Below, one piece after another: positions 52,709 through 60,804 of a DNA stretch of 64,000 bases. The translations under genes and the position numbers were made by a program. This DNA comes from CAZPQN01 sp964588795 (lineage in GTDB: Bacteria > Fidelibacterota > UBA2242). Positions within the stretch are counted from its first letter, which is position 1. Every line of letters begins with the position of its first letter. The notes beneath the pieces were generated by a model. The model was not told the origin of the DNA and did no database searches. It worked only from the letters and a program-made list of their open reading frames with translations. The DNA is taken from positions 1-64,000 of the forward strand of contig CAZPQN010000009.1 in assembly GCA_964588795.1 (NCBI GenBank). The letters are read 5' to 3'.

Positions 52709-53941
52709 TTAGCCGAAATTATCATAAAGGATATTTTCGGATTCCACTCCTAAATCTTCCAACATGTGGATCACGGCGCTGTTCATCAGCGGCGGCCCAC
52801 AGATGTAATACTCGCAGTCTTCCGGTGCCGGATGGTTCAGCAGATAATTATTCAGGACGACGTTATGGATGAAACCGCAATGGCCTTGCCAGTTATCTTC
52901 CGGCAACGGAGCGGAGAGGGCGACATGCCAGTGGAAATTCGGAAATTCCCGCTGTAATTGGTCGAAGTCGTCCTGATAAAACACTTCTTTCAGGCTACGC
53001 GCTCCATACCAGAAAGAAATGCGCCGGTCGGTGCGCAGTCTTTTCAACTGGTCGAAAATGTGTGAGCGCATCGGAGCCATGCCGGCCCCGCCACCGATGA
53101 AGATCATTTCGCGGTCGGTCTGCCGGGCGAAAAATTCCCCGTATGGACCGGAAATCGTGACCCTGTCACCCGACTGAAGACTGAAAAGATAGGAAGACAT
53201 TTTGCCCGGCGGCACATTCGGATGATCGGGCGGCGGGGAGGCGATCCGGATATTCAGCATGATGATTCCTTTTTCTTCCGGATAATTCGCCATCGAATAG
53301 GCGCGCACCACCTCCTCGTCCACTTTTGACACGTAACGCCACAGGTCATAGCGCTCCCAGTCGCTTCGGTACTCGTCTTCAATCACAAAATCCTTATAGG
53401 CCACGCGGTGCGGGCCGACTTCGATCTGAATATAGCCGCCGGCCCGGAAATCCACGCTTTCACCGGCTGGTAATTCCAATACCAGTTCTTTGATAAAAGT
53501 GGCGACGTTGCGGTTGGAGCGCACGGTGCAAACCCATTTGCGGATGGCAAAAACCTCGGGAGGAATCGCCAGTTGCAGGTCGCCCTTGACTGCCAGCTGG
53601 CAGGCTAACCGATAACCTTCCCGGGCTTGCCGGCGATTGATATGCGCGGTTTCGGTGGGGAGCAGACTTCCGCCTCCAGCAACCACCCTGACCCGGCACA
53701 TGCCGCATGTGCCGCCACCGCCGCACGCGGAAGCGAGGTAGATCTGCCGCCCGGCCAACGTGTTAAGCAGTTTCTCGCCCAGTGGCGTCTCGAAAGTATA
53801 TTGCGGATCGTTGTTGATACTGATCTGGGCCTGACCGGTCGGGATTAACTTCGATTTCGCCCAGAGAATCAGCAGTACCAAGCTGAGCACCACGAACGTA
53901 AACATGCCGACCGCCAGTAAAATCAAACCAGGTGCGCTCAT
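52709..53941 (-). CDS. nqrF: Na+-translocating NADH:quinone reductase subunit F
   Basis: The electron-entry subunit, 410 residues. An N-terminal span (LILLAVGMFTFVVLSLVLLI) precedes a [2Fe-2S] ferredoxin domain with Cys73, 79, 82 and 114 (SACGGGGTCGMCRVRV; YRLACQL). The ferredoxin-reductase domain follows: FAD motif VRAYSMANYP, NADH domain MIFIGGGAGMAPMRSHIFDQ, and closing YICGPPLMNSAVIHMLEDLG. It takes hydride from NADH and passes electrons to the [2Fe-2S]. It follows nqrE by 13 bp. Confidence 0.97.
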   Translation of the reverse strand: MSAPGLILLAVGMFTFVVLSLVLLILWAKSKLIPTGQAQISINNDPQYTFETPLGEKLLNTLAGRQIYLASACGGGGTCGMCRVRVVAGGGSLLPTETAHINRRQAREGYRLACQLAVKGDLQLAIPPEVFAIRKWVCTVRSNRNVATFIKELVLELPAGESVDFRAGGYIQIEVGPHRVAYKDFVIEDEYRSDWERYDLWRYVSKVDEEVVRAYSMANYPEEKGIIMLNIRIASPPPDHPNVPPGKMSSYLFSLQSGDRVTISGPYGEFFARQTDREMIFIGGGAGMAPMRSHIFDQLKRLRTDRRISFWYGARSLKEVFYQDDFDQLQREFPNFHWHVALSAPLPEDNWQGHCGFIHNVVLNNYLLNHPAPEDCEYYICGPPLMNSAVIHMLEDLGVESENILYDNFG

Positions 53942-53954
53942 GTATTTATCCCGG

Positions 53955-54566
53955 TCATAACTGAATTCCCGAAAACAGCATAAAGGCGATGGCCATCAGT
54001 CCGGCCGTAATGAAAGTGATGCCCAGTCCTCGCAAGCCCGGTGGTACATTGCTGTAGCGCAAACGCTCGCGGATGCCGGCCAGGGCGACAATCGCCAGGG
54101 CCCAGCCCAAGCCGGAACCCAACCCGAAAACCACACTTTCAGGGAAATTGTAACTGCGTTCAACCATAAACAGCGAACCGGCGAGAATGACGCAGTTCAC
54201 CGTTATCAGGGGCAGAAAAATGCCCAAGGCATGATAGAGTTTGGGAAAGTAGCGATCCAAGGTCATTTCCAAAATCTGCACAATCGCCGCGATTACTCCG
54301 ATATAGGTGATCAATCCCAAAAAGGTCAGGTCTACCTGACCCAGACCGAGCCAGCCGAGCGCTCCCTCGGATAACAGGTTGCGATATATCAGGTTGTTGA
54401 TCGGAACCGTGATAGTCTGGACGATGATCACGGCAATGCCTAATCCAAAAGCCGTTTCCAGGCGCTTGGAAACCGCCAAAAAAGTGCACATCCCCAAGAA
54501 AAATGCCAGGGCCATATTTTCAATGAACACAGCGCGGATGAACAGGCTCAGGTAATGTTCCAGCAT
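53955..54566 (-). CDS. nqrE: Na+-translocating NADH:quinone reductase subunit E
   Basis: A six-helix membrane subunit, 203 residues. The conserved cysteines that, with NqrD, hold the intramembrane iron centre are present in FFLGMCTFLAVSKRLETAFG and LITVNCVILAGSLFMVE. NqrD and NqrE are inverted-topology homologues. It begins 3 bp after the nqrD stop. Confidence 0.96.
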   Translation of the reverse strand: MLEHYLSLFIRAVFIENMALAFFLGMCTFLAVSKRLETAFGLGIAVIIVQTITVPINNLIYRNLLSEGALGWLGLGQVDLTFLGLITYIGVIAAIVQILEMTLDRYFPKLYHALGIFLPLITVNCVILAGSLFMVERSYNFPESVVFGLGSGLGWALAIVALAGIRERLRYSNVPPGLRGLGITFITAGLMAIAFMLFSGIQL

Positions 54567-54569
54567 TTT

Positions 54570-55187
54570 TTACTCCTTGAGCGTCTCCGGTTTCCAGGTG
54601 CGCAAAGCCCAGATCAGGAGCCCGATCAGGAAAAAGGCGCTCGCGGGCAATACCAATAGACCATTGGGTACATACCAGCCGCCTTCAGTATAGGGAGTCA
54701 ACAGGGTCACGCCCAACAATTTCCCGGCGCCCAACAGTTCGCGGAAAAACGCCACCACCAACAAAACCAAACTGTACCCCAGCCCATTACCCAAGCCGTC
54801 CAGCAAACTGGCCCCGGGCGGATTCTTCAAACCATAGGCTTCCGTGCGTCCTAACAGAATACAATTGGTGATGATCAGACCGACGTAAACGGATAACTGC
54901 TTGCTGATATTGAAGGCAAATGCCTTGATGAACTGATCGGCGATGATGACCAGCGAGGCAATGATCGTCATTTCGACGATAATCCGGATACTGCCGGGAA
55001 CCTGCTTCCGGATAAGGCTGACCGCGAAGTTGGCAAATCCAGTCACCAACGTCACGGCCAGCGCCATGACCAGCGCGGTTTCCAACTTCGAGGTCACGGC
55101 CAGGGCGGAGCAAATACCTAAAATTTGTACCACGACCGGATTATCTTTGATGATCGGATTCAGAAAAACGGTGCGCATTTTACTCAT
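54570..55187 (-). CDS. nqrD: Na+-translocating NADH:quinone reductase subunit D
   Basis: Membrane subunit of about 205 residues, partner of NqrE. VVQILGICSALAVTSKLETA and VGLIITNCILLGRTEAYGLK contain the conserved cysteines. ATG 55187 is preferred, overlapping nqrC by 8 bp; the frame back to 55241 lies inside nqrC and adds non-conserved residues. Confidence 0.95.
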   Translation of the reverse strand: MSKMRTVFLNPIIKDNPVVVQILGICSALAVTSKLETALVMALAVTLVTGFANFAVSLIRKQVPGSIRIIVEMTIIASLVIIADQFIKAFAFNISKQLSVYVGLIITNCILLGRTEAYGLKNPPGASLLDGLGNGLGYSLVLLVVAFFRELLGAGKLLGVTLLTPYTEGGWYVPNGLLVLPASAFFLIGLLIWALRTWKPETLKE

Positions 55188-55977
55188 GGTGCGCCAGAGC
55201 CTCCCGCAAGGTTCGAATGACCTGACCATAGCCATTTTCACCCAACCAGAACCGCACCAGGTTATTGACCCCGCGCGTGGTCAGCGTGGCCCCCGACAAT
55301 CCATCCACCTGAAATTGAGCCGCCGGAGTTCCAGGAATGACGTGTCCCTTGATGACCTCGATGAGTACCTGTCCTTCGGCATCGAGGGCGCGTTTGTCAA
55401 TCCAGCTCTGCCGCCAGCGTGGATTTTCGATTTCGCCGCCCAATCCGGGCGTCTCGCCATGCTCATAAAACACCAAACCCTTGACGGTCTGCAGGTCCCG
55501 GTCGAAAGCGATGAAGCCGTACAGCGTCGACCATAAGCCCTTGCCGTAAACCGGCAGAATGACCCTGTTCGTTTGTCCGGCTTCGACGACGCGGTAAATC
55601 AGCATAAAATTGGGACGCCGCAGAATGTTGGCCGGGTCGTTTTGCGGGGGCAAGGCCGTGCTGTACAGGGGATGTTTGCTGATAACTTTCAGATCGAATT
55701 TTTGCGGCGATAATAGAGGGGCATCGGCTGGAGTATTGACCACCGCGCCGGTCGTCAGGTCAACTAAATCGGTCCGGATTTTTTCATTATAAATTTTCTT
55801 GACCGTCGCATCGTTAGTGTATAAATCGGCCGCGATCAAGATGTTTTTCAGACGATCCAGCTGGCGGTTTCTCTCCTGGGTCTGCCTTAACCCGACCACG
55901 GCGGAGGAAACCAATACCGAACATACCAAGCAGACTCCCAGCGCAACGAGCAAAGTCTTGCGGGTTTCAGAGGCCAT
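55180..55977 (-). CDS. nqrC: Na+-translocating NADH:quinone reductase subunit C
   Basis: A 265-residue subunit with one N-terminal membrane span (LLVALGVCLVCSVLVSSAVV) and a periplasmic FMN-binding domain. The flavinylation motif is VDGLSGATLTTRG with the acceptor Thr at about position 231 (Dxx[ST]GAT). ApbE-type flavin transferase, needed for this, is not in the window. The gene overlaps nqrB by 11 bp. Confidence 0.96.
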   Translation of the reverse strand: MASETRKTLLVALGVCLVCSVLVSSAVVGLRQTQERNRQLDRLKNILIAADLYTNDATVKKIYNEKIRTDLVDLTTGAVVNTPADAPLLSPQKFDLKVISKHPLYSTALPPQNDPANILRRPNFMLIYRVVEAGQTNRVILPVYGKGLWSTLYGFIAFDRDLQTVKGLVFYEHGETPGLGGEIENPRWRQSWIDKRALDAEGQVLIEVIKGHVIPGTPAAQFQVDGLSGATLTTRGVNNLVRFWLGENGYGQVIRTLREALAHHE

Positions 55978-57169
55978 GGTGCCTCCTTCTTCTGCGGCTG
56001 TGGATATTAATTACCACCCTGTCAATCACCGGGGCAAACATGTTGCCAAACAGGATCGCCAACATCATGCCCTCCGGAAAGGCCGGATTGATCACCCTGA
56101 CCAGTACTACCAACATGCCTATCAGCAAACCATACAGCCATTGGCCGGGAATCGTCACGGCGGCCGTGACCGGATCGGTAGCCATGAAAACCATGCCAAA
56201 GGCAAAACCACCCAAGACCAAATGCCAGTAGGGAGGCACCTGAAACATCGGATTGGTCGCACTGCCGATTAAATTGAACAGCCCCGAGAGGGCTACCATC
56301 CCGGTCAGCGTGCTTAACATGATCCGCCAGGAACCGACCCCGGTAACGATCAGGATCAGCGCGCCGATTAAGCAAGCCAATGTGGAAGTTTCCCCCATTG
56401 AACCGGGAATGAAGCCCAAAAAGGCTTCCCGCCAGGTCACAGTTAATTGCATCAGTGGATCGGCCAGCTCTGCTAAAGGAGTGGCGCGACTGACGCCATC
56501 AACGGCAACCCAAACCTTATCACCGGAAATTTGGGCCGGATAGGCAAAAAACAGAAATGCCCGCGCGACCAAAGCCGGGTTGAAAATATTATAACCAACG
56601 CCCCCGAATACTTCTTTGCCAATTACCACTCCGAAACTGATTCCGAGGGCAACCTGCCAGTAGGGAATGGTCGGCGGTAGTATCAGAGGGAAAAGCAAAC
56701 TGGTCACGAAAAAGCCTTCCGCCACTTCGTGCCGCCGCACCGAGGCAAAAAGCACTTCCCAGAAGCCGCCTGCCGCCAAGGTCACAATATAAACCGGGAA
56801 AAAATAGAATGCGCCGAGTAAAATATTCGACCAGAAATTGGTCGGATCGGGAGCTACACCGAGGCCCGCCACCAGCCGTGCCTGCCAGGACAATTCTGCA
56901 TCTGCGCCAAGTTTGATCAACAGGCTATTTGCCTGCCAGCCGGTGTTATAGAGCGCCATGAAAACCGCCGGAAGCAGGGCGACGAAAACGACAATCATCA
57001 GCCGCTTCAAATCCATGAAATCGCGGACATGCACCGTTCCGCGGGTGGTCTTGCCGGGCGTGTAGAGAAAAGTATCAACGGCCTCCCATAAAAAGAATAG
57101 GCGGTGCAGTTTCCCGCCTTTTTCAAAGTGCCGCGCCTGCTTATCCAAAAAGGTGCGCACCGCTTTCAC
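55967..57169 (-). CDS. nqrB: Na+-translocating NADH:quinone reductase subunit B
   Basis: The 400-residue multi-span subunit holds riboflavin and a covalent FMN. It begins with a cytoplasmic stretch (ARHFEKGGKLHRLFFLWEAV) and has about ten helices, with GKEVFGGVGYNIFNPALVAR and a late GFAFGMVFMATDPVTAAVT. The flavinylation site reads VDGVSRATPLAE, with the acceptor Thr at about 230; Arg replaces the usual Gly of Dxx[ST]GAT. It overlaps nqrA as ATGA. Confidence 0.96.
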   Translation of the reverse strand: MKAVRTFLDKQARHFEKGGKLHRLFFLWEAVDTFLYTPGKTTRGTVHVRDFMDLKRLMIVVFVALLPAVFMALYNTGWQANSLLIKLGADAELSWQARLVAGLGVAPDPTNFWSNILLGAFYFFPVYIVTLAAGGFWEVLFASVRRHEVAEGFFVTSLLFPLILPPTIPYWQVALGISFGVVIGKEVFGGVGYNIFNPALVARAFLFFAYPAQISGDKVWVAVDGVSRATPLAELADPLMQLTVTWREAFLGFIPGSMGETSTLACLIGALILIVTGVGSWRIMLSTLTGMVALSGLFNLIGSATNPMFQVPPYWHLVLGGFAFGMVFMATDPVTAAVTIPGQWLYGLLIGMLVVLVRVINPAFPEGMMLAILFGNMFAPVIDRVVINIHSRRRRRHHGL

Positions 57170-58539
57170 AGATTTTCCTTCGCAATGGCAGCCAACACCT
57201 GACGCAGGTTTTGCCCGTGATCAATTTTTGCCGGACAAACATAGGTGCAAAGCGCCAGGTCTTCTTCTAATAGTTCAAGAGCGCCCAATTTCTCCGCCTC
57301 CTCCAAATCACTCATCGCCAGAGCCCTAAGTAAAAAGGTCGGCAGTAAATCCAAAGGCATAACCTTTTCGTAACTACCGACTGGTATTATCGCTCGCGCA
57401 CTTCCATGCGTGGAAGTCGTCAATGCCAACCGGCGCCGTGACAGGAAGCGCGACAACACGACGCGCTTGACGGAATATTCCTGGCGACCCAAGGTGAGCC
57501 AGCCGAACAACCGACGCTGTTGGTCTTCTGCTAAAACTGTGATCTGCCGCTGGAAGCGACCGAGGAAACGTAGTTCATCCGCCGCGGCATGACCGTTCAG
57601 CACCGAACCGGCGATGACGCGGTTCAAACCCGGACGTAATTCATCAGTCATCAAATCCGTCACCTGCGCACCTAACCGGGTCCGCACTAAGCGTGGCCTG
57701 ATCAATCCCGGGCCCGACAGGGCGATTGTGCGTTCGGTCAGCAGTCGTCCCGTGTTAAAAAGATATCCGATGGCGACGACCTCTTCGGCATTGATTTGCC
57801 AGACTGCTTGCTGCCGACTTACCGGATCTAAAAAATGGATATGGGTGCCCGGCAAACCTGCCGGATGCGGGCCACTGAATTCAGCTACTAGCAGGCGGCT
57901 GTTCTCTATACGCGGTAAATCCACCCCGGGAGCCTGACAGACAAAAACCCGTCCCTCGGTAAGCTGCAGCAGAATCCGCAAACCGTAGGCGAACTCGCGT
58001 TCCCAGCCTTGCAGTACTACGGCTAAATCAGGCGCGAGGGGACTACTGTCCAGTGCGGTGACGAAAATGGAATGCGGGACAATTTCCGGATCAGCGACGT
58101 AACCAAAGGGACGTTGCCGCAGAGCCACCCATTGCCCGGACTTGAGCAGTAGATCCACAATTGCCGCGCGCGTCAACTCCTGCTCGGGCAAAGTTTCAAA
58201 AACTGCTTCCTCCTGACCTTCCAGCTTAATGACCAGGGACAGAAAAGCCCGCTTCGCTCCGCGATTGAGTTCCACGATGCGCCCACTCCCAGGAGCCGTG
58301 AATCTGATCTGCGGCTTTTTTTTATCCACAAAAAGCGTTTGACCGGTTTGCACATGATCACCCAGACCGACAACGAATTCCGGTTTCAGGCCGGGGAAAT
58401 CAATCCCCAAAACTGCGCTCTGGGTTACGGATCGGGTTTCATATACTTTCTGCTCCGGCTCTCCCGTGAGTGGCAGGTTTAAACCCTTGCGGATTTTGAA
58501 GCGCAACGGATGACTAATAGGCGAGGGCTGGATTTTCAT
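57166..58539 (-). CDS. nqrA: Na+-translocating NADH:quinone reductase subunit A
   Basis: The soluble quinone-related subunit, about 457 residues. FKIRKGLNLPLTGEPEQ and GLKPEFVVGLGDHVQTGQTL with FTAPGSGRIVELNRGAKRAF are family landmarks; the C-terminal part has the Cys-containing LALCTYVCPAKIDHGQNLR. I place the start at ATG 58539, a few residues before the conserved region and 31 bp after the DsrE-like gene; the longer frame to 58617 would overlap that gene. Confidence 0.94.
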   Translation of the reverse strand: MKIQPSPISHPLRFKIRKGLNLPLTGEPEQKVYETRSVTQSAVLGIDFPGLKPEFVVGLGDHVQTGQTLFVDKKKPQIRFTAPGSGRIVELNRGAKRAFLSLVIKLEGQEEAVFETLPEQELTRAAIVDLLLKSGQWVALRQRPFGYVADPEIVPHSIFVTALDSSPLAPDLAVVLQGWEREFAYGLRILLQLTEGRVFVCQAPGVDLPRIENSRLLVAEFSGPHPAGLPGTHIHFLDPVSRQQAVWQINAEEVVAIGYLFNTGRLLTERTIALSGPGLIRPRLVRTRLGAQVTDLMTDELRPGLNRVIAGSVLNGHAAADELRFLGRFQRQITVLAEDQQRRLFGWLTLGRQEYSVKRVVLSRFLSRRRLALTTSTHGSARAIIPVGSYEKVMPLDLLPTFLLRALAMSDLEEAEKLGALELLEEDLALCTYVCPAKIDHGQNLRQVLAAIAKENL

Positions 58540-58570
58540 TAATGCGTTGAAAAATGGCCGCAACAAACGA

Positions 58571-59071
58571 TTAAGTGAAAATAATCTGAGCTCCGGCGGA
58601 TAATTCGTAAAACTCACCGACGGTAAGCACCTTCTCCACCTGCGGAATGAAATCCGCCATGGTCAGGTGGAACATATCCACGGTGGCTTTGCAGGCAAAG
58701 ATTCTGGCGCCGGCGTCGTGTACCATTTCCAACATCTCCGGAATGGGCGGGATGTCCAATTTCTCCATTTCCTTCTTCATCATCCAGGTCGCAAAGGCCG
58801 ACATCCCCGGAATCAAGCCGACCAACGTCGGCAAGGGCAGGCCTTTGGCATCCGGAACGCGCATCGCCGGGTTGCCAACCGTGGCGATTTTAATACTGTT
58901 GTTATACTTCTTCAAAATGCCATACAAACCGAAAAACGTGAAAAACAAGTTGACGTCGATCCCCTCCATGCGGGCGCCGTTGGCCATGATGAGCCCGGGA
59001 TAGATGCCATCCAGGGAACCTTTAGAGACAATGATCGAGACCTTTTTGATCTTTTCAGGATTTTCTGCCAT
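58571..59071 (-). CDS. DsrE/DsrF-like family protein
   Basis: A 166-residue protein of the DsrE-like fold (DrsE_2 type). KKVSIIVSKGSLDGIYPGLI, the Gly-rich turn and NLFFTFFGLYGILKK are recognisable. The FACKATVDMF segment contains a Cys that could carry a persulfide. It resembles peroxiredoxin-family/DsrE proteins found beside SQR and TusE homologues in sulfur-metabolising microbes. Such proteins relay sulfane sulfur; the acceptor is unknown. It stands between the TusE-like gene and nqrA in the same direction. Confidence 0.83.
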   Translation of the reverse strand: MAENPEKIKKVSIIVSKGSLDGIYPGLIMANGARMEGIDVNLFFTFFGLYGILKKYNNSIKIATVGNPAMRVPDAKGLPLPTLVGLIPGMSAFATWMMKKEMEKLDIPPIPEMLEMVHDAGARIFACKATVDMFHLTMADFIPQVEKVLTVGEFYELSAGAQIIFT

Positions 59072-59136
59072 TGTGCACTCCTAAATTTTGCATTATCAAT
59101 TATTCCAAAGATTTTTACGTTTAATCAAGAGCGCCA

Positions 59137-59451
59137 TCAGACGCAACTGGCGGGTTTCGGCAAGCCGGCGATCTTGGCGGCTTTCTTCAGCGGCCCACCG
59201 GGGAACAGGACATAAAATTCCTTCGTGGGCACGCAGGCGACGTTAATGCGCCGAATGGTGGGCAAGGCGCCTTTTTCGCGATAATCCTGCTGCAGAAATT
59301 CGATGACTTTCCAATGCGCGGGAGTCAGTTCGGGAATCCCTTCCTCTTTTGCGAGTTCCGCGGCGATGGTTTTATTCCATTGGGCGGGATTGGTCAGATA
59401 ACCTTCCTCGGTGATGTCCAGCGTTACGCCGGCGATGGTTTTGGTTGCCAT
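59137..59451 (-). CDS. tusE: TusE/DsrC-family sulfur-relay protein (single C-terminal Cys)
   Basis: A 104-residue protein with the family core LDITEEGYLTNPAQWNKTIA, LTPAHWKVIEFLQQDYREKG and PTIRRINVAC. The C-terminal arm ends IAGLPKPASCV: the penultimate Cys (CysA) is present. The second arm Cys, usually in the GACKIAG context of true DsrC, is Ala here (KAAKIAG). A DsrC trisulfide needs both, so the protein is TusE-like by this criterion. It could still accept a persulfide on Cys103. A SQR-like gene precedes it by 16 bp. Confidence 0.87.
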   Translation of the reverse strand: MATKTIAGVTLDITEEGYLTNPAQWNKTIAAELAKEEGIPELTPAHWKVIEFLQQDYREKGALPTIRRINVACVPTKEFYVLFPGGPLKKAAKIAGLPKPASCV

Positions 59452-59467
59452 AAATATGCTCCTATTT

Positions 59468-60703
59468 TCAGGTTAATTTTTTACCCAGTTTACTCATGCG
59501 GGTGGGGATGCCGGGCATTGGCCAGCCGCGCAGTAAAATATTCCAGTAAATGAATTTAAAGGCCAGTTTGCCCCAGTGATTGAGCCGCGTCTCCTTCAAA
59601 AGCGCCATCGGCCCGATAAACGGAAATGGGAAACGCCCGGCGACCGGTTCAACATCGTAATTGAAATCAATCAGAAAAGCCTTGCCAAAACCCGATTCGA
59701 TGAAGCAGTTGGCGTGTCCATCGAAGCCTTCTTCCAATGGTTTACCGGCAATATAATTCAGGATGTTGTCGGTCAGGATTTCCGACTGAAAATGCGCCAC
59801 ACTGCCGGCTTTGGAGCTGGGCAGGTCGCTGGCATCACCGATCACAAAAATGTTTGCGTACTTTTTCGATTGCAAGGTGTGCTTGTAGGTCGGGACATAA
59901 TTCAGTTCGTCGCCCATTCCGCTGCGGGCAATGGCCTCATCGCCCATGTTGGTCGGAATAGAAACCAACAGGTCATAGGCGACCTCCTGTCCACCGTAGG
60001 AAATGAGCTTTTTGGACGTGCCATCCACACGCTCGGTGTAGAAGTCGGGGACGATCTTGATCTGTTTTTCGGTCAATAGATGACCGAGAACGGCTGATGA
60101 TTGCGGTTTGGTAAATGCGCCGCTCGCGGGCGTGACATAGGTAATCTCGACTTTGTCGCGCAGGTTTTTCCCGTGAAAAAAGGCATCCGCCAGAAAAACA
60201 AACTCCAGCGGCGCGACGGGACATTTAATCGGCATCTCGGCGACATGCAACACCAATTTGCCACCCGTCCAGTTTTGTAATTTCTGGGCTAAGGCGGTTG
60301 CGCCTTCGATCGTATAGAAATCGAAAATGTCTTCCCGCCAGCCGCCGTCCAACAAACCGGCTATTTGCTCGGGGGCAATCTTGACCCCCGTGGCAATGAT
60401 CAGGAGGTGATAATCGAGGGTCTGGCCGTTTTTCAAAAGCACCTGGCTTTTTGCGGGCTGAATCGTCTCGACGGCCGCCTGAACAAATTCCACCGACTCG
60501 GGTAAAAACGCCGCTTTTTCACGAATGACGTCTTCCGGCTGATAGATACCAAACGGAATGAACAGGAACCCGGGCTGGTAATAGTGCGTGTGATGCTCGT
60601 CGACAACGGTGATCTTCCACTGCTTGCGGTCCAGCTTGCGTGCCAGGTGGTTTGCCATCATCGTGCCGCCCGTACCGGCTCCTAAAATTAGAATCTTGCG
60701 CAT
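59468..60703 (-). CDS. Sulfide:quinone oxidoreductase-like flavoprotein
   Basis: A 411-residue FAD-dependent disulfide-oxidoreductase-family protein. Dinucleotide motifs: ILILGAGTGGTMMANHLARK and LLIIATGVKIAPEQ, with IFVIGDASDLPSSKAGSVAH. It is similar to sulfide:quinone oxidoreductases: the active-site Cys in MPIKCPVAPLEFVFLAD (about residue 161) and a second Cys in GHANCFIESGFGK (about 333). Only these two cysteines are present, against the three of the best-known SQRs. The C-terminal RLNHWGKLAFKFIYWNILLR is amphipathic, as in membrane-bound SQR. It likely oxidises sulfide or a persulfide and reduces quinone. RBS AGAGGA is good. Confidence 0.8.
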   Translation of the reverse strand: MRKILILGAGTGGTMMANHLARKLDRKQWKITVVDEHHTHYYQPGFLFIPFGIYQPEDVIREKAAFLPESVEFVQAAVETIQPAKSQVLLKNGQTLDYHLLIIATGVKIAPEQIAGLLDGGWREDIFDFYTIEGATALAQKLQNWTGGKLVLHVAEMPIKCPVAPLEFVFLADAFFHGKNLRDKVEITYVTPASGAFTKPQSSAVLGHLLTEKQIKIVPDFYTERVDGTSKKLISYGGQEVAYDLLVSIPTNMGDEAIARSGMGDELNYVPTYKHTLQSKKYANIFVIGDASDLPSSKAGSVAHFQSEILTDNILNYIAGKPLEEGFDGHANCFIESGFGKAFLIDFNYDVEPVAGRFPFPFIGPMALLKETRLNHWGKLAFKFIYWNILLRGWPMPGIPTRMSKLGKKLT

Positions 60704-60721
60704 CGGTTTTCCTCTGGGTTA

Positions 60722-60750
60722 ATAATAATCGAATCCGGTTAAAAAATCAA
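60722..60750 (-). promoter_or_regulatory. Candidate sigma70 promoter for the SQR-TusE-DsrE-nqr operon
   Basis: On the minus strand, TTGATT (60750-60745), a 17-base spacer and TATTAT (60727-60722), 18 bases before the SQR ATG. The predicted leader is very short and contains the AGAGGA ribosome site. Confidence 0.45.
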
Positions 60751-60804
60751 ATACTATGTTTTTAGAGACCGCTTCTGGAAAAGGTTACAAAATTTTTATA
60801 CGAA

